Shown piece by piece: positions 34,485 through 45,075 of a stretch of DNA of 64,000 nucleotides. Within the stretch, counting starts at the first letter, position 1. The number at the start of each line of letters is the position of its first letter. The notes beneath the pieces were generated by a model. It was not told the origin of the DNA. It made no database searches and saw only the letters and a program-made list of their open reading frames with translations. The stretch comes from Sarcocystis neurona (lineage: Eukaryota; Apicomplexa; Conoidasida; Eucoccidiorida; Sarcocystidae): NCBI GenBank assembly GCA_000727475.1, contig KL647300.1, forward strand, positions 129,881-193,880, written 5' to 3'. Made by a program: the position numbers and the translations under genes.

Positions 34485-37029
34485 GTAAGCGAATGCTTCT
34501 GCTCGCTAGAAGGGCAGGCGGGGCAGCGCTGTCGCCTTCTGCTTGGCATTGTCGGGGCGACTGTGAATCACGAGCATGGATGGTGATTCACGAGCATGCA
34601 TTCACCTGTCTGCTCGCAACTTTTCAGCCAACAGATGCCGCTGATCAGTTATTTTGGAAAAAATCGTTCGGTAATCTTCTTTTCCTGTATGAGCGTCTAC
34701 ACACGTATGTGTGTCCTACTATACATAGGTAGATAATTCGATTAACTCTGTCCACAGGGTACCTCAGAGTTCGCACAGGTGCGCATTTACCCTCTACAAC
34801 TGCACTTGGCGCCTTTTGCTTCTGCTTAGTTACTCCTGCGTCTTCAGCAATTCTTTGCCTGCTTCTCTGTCTCACTACGTGGGTGAAGGGCATTTGCCTG
34901 CCAGGAATGAGGCTCGTGAAGGCGTGATCCTTGATGAGCGTCTTTCTGGGTAATGCAGAGTCCCGTATAGCCGGCGGTCGCACCACCGTGTTCACTTCTG
35001 TCTGCCCGGATGTGGACAGATACGAGTGTGTGGACCACAGAACAGGTCGAGATAAAACAGAAGCAAGCATTCAGAAGCTGACAGAAACCGCGAATATTTG
35101 TAAAATTCCTGCTACGTGTTGACGCTGCATCGATGCCGAGCACCCCCTGCCCAGACTTTCCATGTCGGTTTCCAACACGTAGGTTTTGGCCCCGACTTTT
35201 CAAGCTACAGGTGACACGTGCGAACTGACAACTTGCAGACTCCTTTGAAAACTATCAGTAGGAAATGTCAGCAAACCAAGCACTCAATTTCTTAAACTGT
35301 GCCTCGGTAGGTCTCTCACTTGTACGTATGTCGCTAAACACAGTCTACGTACTTGAGGCGGACTTCAACAGGTTGATATTCAGCATGCACGCGCAAATAT
35401 GTCGCTGTCGATGTGGTGGTAGACATCGGTAAATGGATGGATTCGCGTACCCAAAATACAGATACATATTTACACGCACACACACACTTGCGTAGCGTAC
35501 ATCTCCACGTGCATATATCCCCCCACTCGTACGTTGATCGGTAACTTCTGCTTGAACACGAAAGGGGGCGCGACTTTTGTTCGAGGGGGTGAGTTTAAAA
35601 CGTGGGTGCTTCGTATGTGTATGTAGCACCAAGCAGCTTCCACACGTCTGTACACAGGTGACGTATGAATCGTCCTGTTGGTTTCAACACCGTGGACTCG
35701 GGAATTAGAAGCATTTTAGGACGCGCTGGTGTCCACGCACATGCGCTTCAGGGCCAAAAAGGTGTGGTTTGCGCGGTACAAGGTAGGTTGCCGTAGCCGT
35801 ACGCCACGATGTGGACGTTGCTCGCATCCGGGTGTTTACGCTCGACGGCGCTATAGGTATCCTCGTCGTCCAAACAACTGCGCTACCCCGTCCACCTTTT
35901 TCTGCTGCTCATGTGTGTTCGGCATGAGACTGAATGTCCACATGTTTCTACTTTAACGTATATACGCGTACTTGTTCTTCTGGCAGCGATTCTGACGCGC
36001 GACAGAGAGGCTTTCTGTCTGTCAGCTGCACTGTGTGGCTGTACGCGCGTGCACACGTAGGAATGCCACTGCGAGAGAGAGGGAGATACAATCCACAAAG
36101 CTCGTTGGCTGGCACCCGGGGTTCGGGTGCCTTCCTTTCACAGGGACACCTGCGCTTTACAGGGCCTTTGCTGCTCTCGCGTGTCGCCTTTTCCAGCAGT
36201 CCTTATTTTTCCTGCGTGCGCGCATTCGTGTCTGTACTTGATCTGGGTCTTTCTGTGCCCTGCAAGATACCTGTGAGATGCTAGTCACATGTTTAGAACG
36301 TCCTGCTCGCCTTCACTCTTCGCTACGTATATGGGCACCGATATACATACGTGGACTATTGTGGTTGCATAGACGACTGATGCACCTTACTCTGCTGCTT
36401 GTGTTCTTGCGGTGCACGAGCTAATTCTCGAAGACGTGCAAGATGCACACATCTTCACGTCGCGCGCCTGCCTCCTTTGCATCTCGCGAAGCAACACACG
36501 CTGTGACTCTCTGATGCACACTGCCCCTGTGCAGCGCCCTGCGTTTCTTGTCGTATTTCATATGTTTGAGCGATGGATGTGACGTCGACCCCATGCGTGC
36601 GTCTTCCGGTCAAGCGCTCCTTTTCTGTGAGACACGGTGTAGCTGCGGTATAGCTGCTGCCCCCGCCCCCTCCCACCCACAGAACTGAATCTTCACTTTT
36701 CACTACTACATGCGAGAACGCGCGTGCACCTTCGAGTCTTCGACAGATTTGCGTACGAGGTGTGTTCGAGCATTTTTCTGTACATTGGGCACTTAATGTG
36801 CAGCCGACACTTAGGCCTCTTCGCATAGTAATCGTCCTGGTTTCTTCCCTTCTCCATACTAGGCGCGTTTTGTGTGCTACTTTTTTGTCGTGGTGTTTTG
36901 TAGTCGATCAAGAGGGAGCCAGCCTGCAGCTCCCTGGCTCCGCGCGTCTGTATGAGTGAAAACGTTATTCAGAGATTACCTCATCCACGATTCTCTGGTC
37001 CCGTCCCCTGAGTCACATACGTCGCTACC
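34485..37029. other. No confirmed gene
   Basis: Chance-length frames only. A short stretch near 34626-34671 (PTDAADQLFWKKSF, donor GTAATC) might be an exon but its phase is inconsistent with the exon at 34359. Confidence 0.25.
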
Positions 37030-37365
37030 ATGCTTCGCCGACTCCTCTGTTCCTTTGCAGCCACATCGGCAACAGGCTGGATGAGCTTCTTTGGCTTTTC
37101 TTCGCACAGTGAAGAAGAGGACAAACCAGAGAATCCAGGCTTCGTTGCCTTTCTTAATCCCTTCAGAGACGAACGCGGCCGGCCCGTCCCTACGCCGGCT
37201 CCATTCTACGAGAAACCGTCAGAGACAGATATTAAAAGTGTTCTCCAGACCTTTGAAGTGGTGAAACTGCCCGAGACACCTATCATGGAACGAAAAGTCG
37301 CGTGTGAGTTTGACAAGGCAGCACAGACTACTACTAAAATCTGCGACCAAGCTCCACGCAGATGA
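37030..37365 (+). CDS. Small predicted secreted protein (111 aa), single exon or terminal exon
   Basis: The ATG at 37030 lies in a favourable context (CTACCATGC) and opens a 111-codon frame to TGA with a short signal-like start (MLRRLLCSFAATSATG). Alternatively TTTGCAG at 37060 is an acceptor, and the frame from 37061 is then in phase 1, as in the neighbours. The body is polar (SSHSEEEDKPENPGFVAFLN, then PFRDERGRPVPTPAPFYEK). The stretch PGFVAFLNPF resembles GYFAFLFPY and GAFAFLFPY of the two family copies. A GTGAGT sits at 37304, so a further intron is possible. Function unknown. Confidence 0.45.
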   Translation: MLRRLLCSFAATSATGWMSFFGFSSHSEEEDKPENPGFVAFLNPFRDERGRPVPTPAPFYEKPSETDIKSVLQTFEVVKLPETPIMERKVACEFDKAAQTTTKICDQAPRR

Positions 37366-39462
37366 ATAACACTCACGCCCCGTACTTCTAGCTCTGAGTG
37401 TTGCGTCGTACCGACAACGAGCCTCTCTCCACGAGGCCCTTACACTGCGTGCTGTTCAGGTATCTACCTGCCGCTGGATAACGTCCCCACTGACTGAGAC
37501 GCAGCTTTTATCCAGGGGCCCGTGTGTGTGAGTCGGTCATGCTGTTCTCGTGGCGGAGTCGTATTTATGTGTGCTTTCACCCAATTGCACCGGCAGCCGC
37601 TAGGCTTCCCCGCCTTCCACTGGTTTGCTTGTGCTCGACACGTCACACTCAGGACTGCATGATTTGCCAGTGACGTGTTCCGCCCCATTACATAAGTGCT
37701 GTGTGTTTTTCTATAGACTCCTTGTGGCTAAGTTTTCCCCTCTTCTCAGACGCTCTTTTTTGCATTTCCTGCGGGGGTTTTACTGCCCAGCCGCTCCTCT
37801 ATTGTGCGTAGTTCGCTGCGCGCACCCAAACTACCAGTTTGACTCTTACTGTGCCGGTGCAGCTTCATCCTTCAGCCGCCTGCTTCCCTGTTTATGTGTG
37901 CACCCACCACTATAGATGTCCACGTTTTTCCTGTTTTTTATCTCTATATATATCTGCATGTGTGTTTGCGTGTATGTCAATATCGCTGCAGGTGCAGGTT
38001 CGGGTCTGTTAAGCCGTGCGTGTGTACATGTGTGTGTTTGTGTGTGTATGTGTCCATCTCCACCGGTGTACACGAAAGGCTGTCGTTCTCCTCTGTGAAT
38101 GATTCGACGTTTCACAGTCGCTGGAAAGCGCTGGCCGAACATGTGGAGAACTCTCGTTGTCATTTTTAGCAGCGGAAGCGGCCGAAGTGTATGTGTTCGC
38201 AGTACTGTGTGTAATGGGTACAGGTATTCGTAATATTATACTTCATACAGTTACAGTTGTAACCCTCGCAAGCAGGGGCAGATTATATTTGCATAAGAGG
38301 AACACCCCCACTCGCATCTCGCTTTGTCCACGGCTCGCAATTTCATGTTCTGTAACTAGTACATACAGAAGAGGAGTACCTGTGAAGGGGACATAACTGC
38401 TTTTCTTGTTTTCCAGTGCACGCGCATTTAGATGGCAGTTTCCGTATATTCACCAGTTCATTCACCTGTGTGTCTACCGACTTATTCTCTGCGGCACGGC
38501 CCCTACACATTATATACACTTTGTATTCAAAGTGACAGTAAAACGAAAACACGTTCGTCTCCAGTAGCACTTTATCTGTTGTAACGATAGCAGGCGCTTC
38601 TGCGGAAATGCGGGTGCAGTCGCTACTGGTTCTCTTTGCCACATTAACACGGTGTGAGCAGACGACCAAAATGCAGTCGGCTTCTAGTGAACGTGCTTCA
38701 AATTATTTTCGTTTGCCAAGTGGTGGTACAAGGTAGGGATGAAAAAGAGCAGCCGCTACACGTCTGTGAGTACGGGTAGGTACACGAATGAACCTCTGGG
38801 AAGTTGTCGCGATTTCCACACGTACGTTGTTGGCACTCGCTCTGCCTAAGTGCAGCTGTGTACCAGCCTGGTAGGTGTTGAGCTCCCCGCACAACGGTGC
38901 TTCAATAAATTAGTCTTACAATGACGTGTGAGTAGGTAGAGTAAAGAGGTGGAGGTAAGGTTTTCACGTCGGTTAAGCTGCTGCAATTCTGCTGACAGAA
39001 TGATATTAGAAAGCGCATCCTGGCGTCCTCGTGGTGCGAACTTGTACACAGGCGTGCGTCAGCATGTCCTCTTCCTTCGTGCTACTGCTGACCGAGCTCG
39101 AGCTGTTTTTTGATGGCCGCTGCTGTAGCTCGTTTTGCTGCAAGAGCCGCTGCTGCAGTTGCTGCTGTCACTGTCATGTGAATGTGAGCGGCAGATGAGA
39201 GCGGGATCCGCAAGCCCTCAGGTACGCGTGTTATACGTAAGAGCAGTTGCGTGTGGGTGCACCTGGACCTAAATACGCATGCTTTACGCGGTCTATATAC
39301 GGCGTGAAGTATTGAGACGTACAGGTCGCCATTCTACGGTGAACCAGAATGCGCCGCAGAAGACGCCTACACAGCAACGGAAGCGGAGAGCAAGGATCGA
39401 CTGTGCTTACAGTTGCTATTTTTGTCTGTGTGTTTTTTTTGCCTGCAGCCCTTGAGGAAGAA
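37366..39462. other. No confirmed gene
   Basis: Repeat-free sequence with TG-rich words around 37955-38055 and a few Gln/Ala codons near 39110-39170. No paired splice sites that I trust. Confidence 0.3.
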
Positions 39463-39531
39463 TTAGCAGATGCTATACAAGCGGAATAGCTGTTGTGCTT
39501 CAAACAGGCGCAAGAGGATTGGGTACTTCTG
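39463..39531 (-). CDS. Possible terminal exon on the minus strand
   Basis: A very good acceptor (CCTATTGACTTTCAG) is followed by 22 codons and a TAA. The peptide is strongly helix-like and leucine-rich (KYPILLRLFEAQQLFRLYSI). A GTATAG donor after LFRL could extend it instead. The upstream exons, at higher coordinates on this strand, were not found, so the gene is unnamed. Confidence 0.3.
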   Translation of the reverse strand, partial: QKYPILLRLFEAQQLFRLYSIC

Positions 39532-40032
39532 CTGAAAGTCAATAGGGCGGGCCTTCTGTAACGCAGTATTTGTTTCCTTTGCCGATGTGCTTCTTCTTTT
39601 GGCGCATATCAGGTTGTCGCATTATTGCGCTCTCAATCAGTAGAAATATGTGTCCTGCGTCAGTCGGACATGGGACTGCACGGCGGGGTCCCGTCACCTG
39701 CGTGTTCTCTCTCCACTTCTAGGGTGAATGGGCTCTTCTTGCCTTCATTCTTTGAAAGGTGTGTTGTACAGTGCATCAGAAGTGAGCGGTGGTTTTCCGT
39801 GGATAGTTACATCACTGCCGGAGCCTTGACGAATCCAGTGTCGTCACTCCTCTGCCTTGTCGCAGAAGCTTACACGAAGAGAAATGAGTGATGATGTCCC
39901 CCTAGAAGAGTTTGTTGTAACAACTTTCTCCTCCACATCAGTTTCGAAGCAGTAAACACACATTCGTAATGTCCACAGGGTTCGCAGTTAATACTGCGTT
40001 GAAACTACTTTTCAAGGAGACACTCTTCTTAG

Positions 40033-40114
40033 GGAGGTGGACGAGATGTGTACACGGAAGGGATGTGATGATGAGCTTCAAGAAGTGGATGTGAAGAAGC
40101 ACCGGGAGGGCAAC
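40033..40114 (+). CDS. Possible exon (phase 2 to phase 0)
   Basis: The acceptor ACACTCTTCTTAG and the donor GTAAGA bound 82 nt open in a single frame: EVDEMCTRKGCDDELQEVDV then KKHREGN. Splice sites are good on both sides and composition is coding-like, but no partner exon was identified. Confidence 0.3.
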
Positions 40115-40443
40115 GTAAGATTAAGTAGTGTTGCGTGTAGCGTAGCTACTGCAAACAGTTTGTGGTATGCGATTTTTCAGTCTGTAACTCGTCGCGTCAA
40201 ACGGAAAATGCCGTCTTGAGACGAGCAAGTAGAAACGCTGCAATCTGCAGGAGTGAAGGCGTTCTGCTGGAAAAGTGAGGCGGATGAGACTGTAGGATCC
40301 GAATCTTGAGGCCCTGGCAGCTGACGAGCTAACCGTGGACAATGGAATGTGAGAGAGCAGCCATGGAGGCGGCACCATAAGGCTCCTCCTCATTCTTCTA
40401 TCGGGAAGGTGACGAACGAACTCGTCGAGTTAATCTACGTGAC

Positions 40444-40713
40444 ATGGAGAACACCAGAGTGTGTCAGAATACAGCCATTGATAGGGAAGACGTCTATAGA
40501 GCAGCAAAAGCTGAAAAGGTTAGGGACCGTCTATTAGCTGCGCTGGTGATGGCGAAGTACTTAACAACACGCTTGACACGTGAGGGTGAAGCAGGCCGCT
40601 GCTCACTGCTGCTGCTGGTAGAACGGGGAACACGCGCAAAGCACCAAGGCGCAGAAAGACAACGTCGGTCGTGTAACTCGAGTGACCTTCAGTGTTGGTA
40701 CCCCGCGGATTGA
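40444..40713 (+). CDS. Possible ORF or exon, unrecognised
   Basis: The ATG at 40444 opens 89 codons with charged, helix-forming composition (DREDVYRAAKAEKVRDRLLA then ALVMAKYLTTRLTREGEAGR). A GTAGAA after LLLL (40617) might be a donor. It follows the exon at 40033 by 330 nt, and the two could belong together if the ATG is not the start. A minus frame (40938-40603) overlaps its end. Confidence 0.3.
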   Translation: MENTRVCQNTAIDREDVYRAAKAEKVRDRLLAALVMAKYLTTRLTREGEAGRCSLLLLVERGTRAKHQGAERQRRSCNSSDLQCWYPAD

Positions 40714-42017
40714 CGTGCTGATTTCTGTCAGATTGACACGCACGTCTACGAAGCGCAGTATACTACGCAAGTGTAACCATATGTACCTGCGCACACACGC
40801 AGCGGGGTTCGATTTCCGCATGCTGTGCACCGGTATTGCACAAATGCGTCGAACCTCCCACAAAGTTGTCTGTCTGCGTGCGTCGACTTCCGTCTGAGGT
40901 GGAGGGCAACACACAATATTGACACATGAATGATACATAGATATGCCTACAGTGTACCATCGCCGCGCTGATGACTACCCTGACCTCAATTAGTGTTGAC
41001 TTGCTCCTTGTGTCCAACAGATGCACCTACCGTGTCAAATGCATACGAACATGCATTTGTCACCAAAAACGCCGTCTACATGGCTGTAAACAAAAACAAA
41101 TTTGCACGGACATGAGAAGACGGGTGGAATTTTGCAAGAAACAGATACGCGGTACAGTGGCAAAAGCTTTGGTGAAGAACTTGCGTGTCGGGCGCATTCA
41201 CATTCGTACAACTTCTTGAAGTGAAGAGCAGACTTTTACAGCTCTACTGGAGGATCTCAACCCGTCCGTTGCACGTAGCAGGTCCGGACATTATTATGAG
41301 AAATCTTTCACTTGGCCTCCACAGATGTAGTAAAATTTCAGCCACGCTATTCGGTTAAACACAGACGTGCACCAGTATACGTGCTGTCGTCACAGGTACA
41401 TCTCGTCCTTATCACCACTTCGTAGTCGTTTCAAGGCAACAATCTATGCTTCCCCCTGGTTCAAGCGGCACGTTTAGAAATCCCGCTGCTAGAACTGACA
41501 AGCTGCTTTATATTTGTGCGGTCTGTTGACGGCCTTATTTATCCTGGTAGTTAACAAGACACCAACAGGCGCAGCTGCCCTGAGTGCCCTACCTGTCTCC
41601 GTCCGCCCCGCGTACTCACTGAGGCCATATTCAGCTGCACGAAGACACAGTAGTATCGTTTCACTGCTGACACTGCTGCGTACCAAGCGAGCAGCCTTTC
41701 TTCCGTCGTTTTCGCATTCATGTGACGGAGAAGAGAACCGGTTCGTAGCTTTGTGATCCTAACCCTTTCACGGATACACCTGCCGAGATCTGTTACCCAG
41801 CCCCGGCCCCGCAGCGGATACGGCATTACCAAATATAGCAAGTCTACTCAGCTGCTCCCGCGCGGGCACACTGACATATGCTGCTTTCTACCGAAACGCT
41901 AGCGTCTGCGAGGCAGCACATCATCAGCCCCGCGTGGCTGCAGTTGCTGCCGGCGCTGGCCTGAGCACGACTCAAAATAAAGGTTTCGGTGTGGAACCTT
42001 TACGGCCAGCAGCTACC
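40714..42017. other. No confirmed gene; right edge of the repeat-free block
   Basis: A plus frame at 40682-40897 and short frames on both strands lack paired splice sites. CAG-rich sequence returns at about 41,900. Confidence 0.3.
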
Positions 42018-42386
42018 TCAGCAGACTGGTGGTGGAACACTGAGAAGCGCCTCCCTAATCACGCGGCCACGGAGCACTGCGTTCAACCAGCAGCAGCACA
42101 ACGACTCAGGAAGCAGCGTCGAATGCACACACAAATGTGCAGCGCATGGTAGGAAGCCGCACCACGCGCGCGCCCCCGAAAGCATCTGTACGCGTGCGGA
42201 CAAATAGAAGGTAAGACGTCTACAAAGAGACACGGAGAAACGTCGCGCTACGTGCCCGCTGATGCAAGCGTAAACGGACGCATACCGCGCGCTCTTCAAT
42301 GTTGATTCGGCACCTCCCTGTAAAGAGAACGTACAAATTTTCGCCGTGGCAACGCCAGCAACAACAGGCACCACCGCTATTTGCAT
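42018..42386 (-). CDS. Possible small secreted protein
   Basis: The ATG at 42386 opens 122 codons to TGA. The first residues (MQIAVVPVVAGVATAKIC) could be a short signal peptide. The rest is Arg/Cys/Leu-rich with no recognised domain. The plus strand is also open over part of it, so coding is uncertain. Confidence 0.25.
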   Translation of the reverse strand: MQIAVVPVVAGVATAKICTFSLQGGAESTLKSARYASVYACISGHVARRFSVSLCRRLTFYLSARVQMLSGARAWCGFLPCAAHLCVHSTLLPESLCCCWLNAVLRGRVIREALLSVPPPVC

Positions 42387-42876
42387 TCATGTGCTGACGC
42401 ACGGCAATACACCTCCGGCGCATGGGAAGCTGCTGCTGATTACGTCGTGCGTGCTACTTGCTGCAAAAACTTGAGTGTCCTGTTCCCTAGTCCTCTGTTT
42501 AGACAGACGGTCGACGATTGTGTTGCGCGCTGTCGCTGGCCGAGCTGCGCACTAAAACAGCAACAGAATCACTTGCTGACGCGCTACTCGCCGGACACGC
42601 TGCTGCTAGTGCCCTGTAATGCAACTATTACTCTTTTCTGCGCTGTTGCCGCTGCTGGGGGAAAGGGGGCACTGTGGCGCCCTTGCGGTGCGGCTGCTCA
42701 CGTGATGCAGACATCGTCTGCAATGTTAAGCCGTGCTGTTGTTGGATTGCCTGTGTGCGGAATATTTTCTTCTACAGCTATGATAGATCGACCTGTGCAG
42801 CAGCTTTCTACGGTCTTCCCCACACGATTTACTGCTGTCCTGTTACCACCATCGCCAGTTTCGAGAGTTCTCTGTT

Positions 42877-43629
42877 CTACGCTTGCTCCCCTCGTCCGCC
42901 TGCTGTTGCTGCTGCGCCCTGCGCCTGCTGCTGCGAAGCTCGCCGCTGACCGTGCAGGTAGGCGTGCCATGTGTCAAACTGGGGCTGCTGCTGCTGCGGC
43001 GCACGCGTCGGAGACCGCTCTGGCGCTGCCGCAGCTGCCTCGCTCGGATGGTGCAGGTAACGGTGTGGCCCCGTGTCCTCGCCCGCTGCTGCTGCTGTGG
43101 CTGCTGTTGTCACTGCGTCGAATTTTCGGCGTCGGCGCACCTCGTGCAGGCACGGGGGCTCAGGCCAAGAAGCCGCCGCAGCCGGAGGAAGGTCGCGTTC
43201 GCCGCGCGCAACAGCAGTACACCCTTGAGCAGCAGCTGCTGCCTCACTTCTGCTTCCACGCACACACCGCGCGGCACGACTTTGCAGACCGTACACCACG
43301 GGCTGTTGATACTGCTGCTCGTGCCTGCAGCCCGTCGTTGCTGTTTCGGGTCTCGCCACGACCGCCACCGGAGGCAGACGATGCGCAGCGACCTGCTGCG
43401 GGGCGCACAACACGGGCTGCTGAAGCAGCACCAGCTGGTGACGCAGCGCTGCGGCAGTAGCCGCGTCTGCAGGATGCGTCCCAGCAGGGAGAGCGGCAGC
43501 ACCCGCAGAGACGGAAGCGGCAGGCGAAGGCAGCTGCACGTTGCTCTTTGCCCACGCTGAGGCGTAGAGGCCTGCTACGAGGAGGAGCACTAACGACGCG
43601 ATCGTTCTCCTGAAAACGCACGCGCACAA
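42877..43629 (-). CDS. Predicted membrane-anchored or secreted Ala/Gln-rich protein, start missing
   Basis: About 250 open codons ending at a stop at 42877. Near the N-terminus lies a strong hydrophobic segment (RRTIASLVLLLVAGLYASAW then AKSN), reading as a signal peptide or anchor. There is no ATG; the frame begins with TTG, so either an upstream exon supplies the start or the exon begins at the acceptor TGCGTTTTCAG at about 43611. The rest is Ala/Gln/Pro-rich (SPAASVSAGAAALPAGTHPA; RHEQQYQQPVVYGLQSRAAR) with CAG-coded Gln. A plus-strand frame of 359 codons (42381-43460) overlaps it antisense; I prefer the minus strand because of the hydrophobic segment and the Gln bias. Confidence 0.4.
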   Translation of the reverse strand: MCACVFRRTIASLVLLLVAGLYASAWAKSNVQLPSPAASVSAGAAALPAGTHPADAATAAALRHQLVLLQQPVLCAPQQVAAHRLPPVAVVARPETATTGCRHEQQYQQPVVYGLQSRAARCVRGSRSEAAAAAQGCTAVARGERDLPPAAAASWPEPPCLHEVRRRRKFDAVTTAATAAAAGEDTGPHRYLHHPSEAAAAAPERSPTRAPQQQQPQFDTWHAYLHGQRRASQQQAQGAAATAGGRGEQA

Positions 43630-45075
43630 GACTCGCGGCCCACATAAACCCCTGCAGATTCAAATAAAATGCCACTTCCCCGGCAGCAGAAGAACGCATG
43701 CATGCGTCCAGCACACACGTCCCCGCACGTAGACAAACCCCCAGACCCTGCTGCACACATTTACGCAACGTGGAGCTGCAGTCAGGCGCATCTGTCCGAT
43801 GCGTCCGTACGTGCTGCTGCGGACACAAGCAAAAACTAGGCACACACCCTCCCACCCACCGACACAAAGACACGCTTGCACACACAGATGCTGGCGAGAA
43901 AATGTGAGGAAGCCGAAACCCCCCCTCCTCTGCCCAACAGCGGGAGCAAAACCCGTCCACACAGGAGTCCCCTACTCTGCCTTCACACACGTGTCAACGC
44001 ACGCGCAGAGACGGACAACGCAAGAACAGACGTGGAGGAAGAAAAGCCCCCTCGTGAGTCGTGCGCACACGTGCTGCCGTCGGCAAAAGCACGGTTGCAG
44101 GAGCAGCGACCTAAGCTGCTCAGCACCGAGGAGTCCCAGCAGCGCTGGCGCACATGCAGGCGACCGCCGTCCGTCCGCGCAGCGGCAGCTGCCGCATCCC
44201 TCCGCGACGGCAGCAGCAGTCGCAACGGTTCGCTGCCAATCGGGGGCCGTCAGCAGGCGAAGCAGCACAACACCACCGCCGACGCGCGGCGACCCCAGGA
44301 GCCATCGACCAGCTGTGTGTCGCCGGAGGCAGCCCCATGACACCCGCAGCACCCCGCCTCTGTCTACGAATATGTAGACGCGTCCCCTTCTCTGGGATGT
44401 GTGTGTGCGGGTTTCACTTTCTGCCTCTCTGCGTTCGCCCGCAGCTTCACTTCACACGCGTGATTGCACACAGGTGCTCCGCCGTAAATTTCGTCGCGAG
44501 CAAGGTACACACACACACACATATCCAGACATAAAAAGAAGCACATGTGACACATCCACATACGAACGCATACACACACGTGTGTACGTGGATATACATA
44601 CACACGCATATATATTTGGGCATGTATATACACACATGACACACATATAGAAGTACGTATGTAGAGGCGCATGCGCACGCATATATGTATACATCCATGA
44701 CTATACACACGTCACCACACACAGAGACACATCCTCAAGCATGTACGCAGACGCATACACACAGACACGTATGTAGAAGCACGCATGTAGCCACAAATAC
44801 GGACACATCGACACACCTACAGACACATCTATACAAGCATGCGTTTAGGCGCACCACACACTTCTCCCTCTTTCTCTCTCTACCTGAACACGTCTGTTTT
44901 TCATTTGGCGGGTCCCTCCCGCTGTGTCTATCCCCCTGCGCACGTCTACTTTCGATTTTTGTGTACTTCTGTGTCCCCGCTCGGTGCGTATCGTTGTGCT
45001 CGCCATGAACGTTTCTTTTCGTGCTATATTCGCGTCTCTTCTCCGCTTCGTCTGCTAATACCTAAAGAAACTGAC
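43630..45075. other. Ambiguous region with antisense frames and CA-rich spacer
   Basis: At 43876-44340 a plus frame (charged, Gln/Arg-rich) and a minus frame (44352-43972, with ALLGLLGAEQLRSLLLQP) oppose each other. The downstream exons of the gene at 45076 should lie here on the minus strand, but I could not place them. Confidence 0.25.
44500..44830. repeat. CA/TG-rich simple sequence
   Basis: ACACACACATAT and ACGTATGTAG words with scattered CACA and GTGT runs; low complexity and no exon visible. Confidence 0.6.

Noticed and set aside
40800..40825. GGGTTCGATTTCC word resembling a tRNA T-arm
   Set aside because: No acceptor stem, D-arm or anticodon stem can be folded around it at the right spacing.
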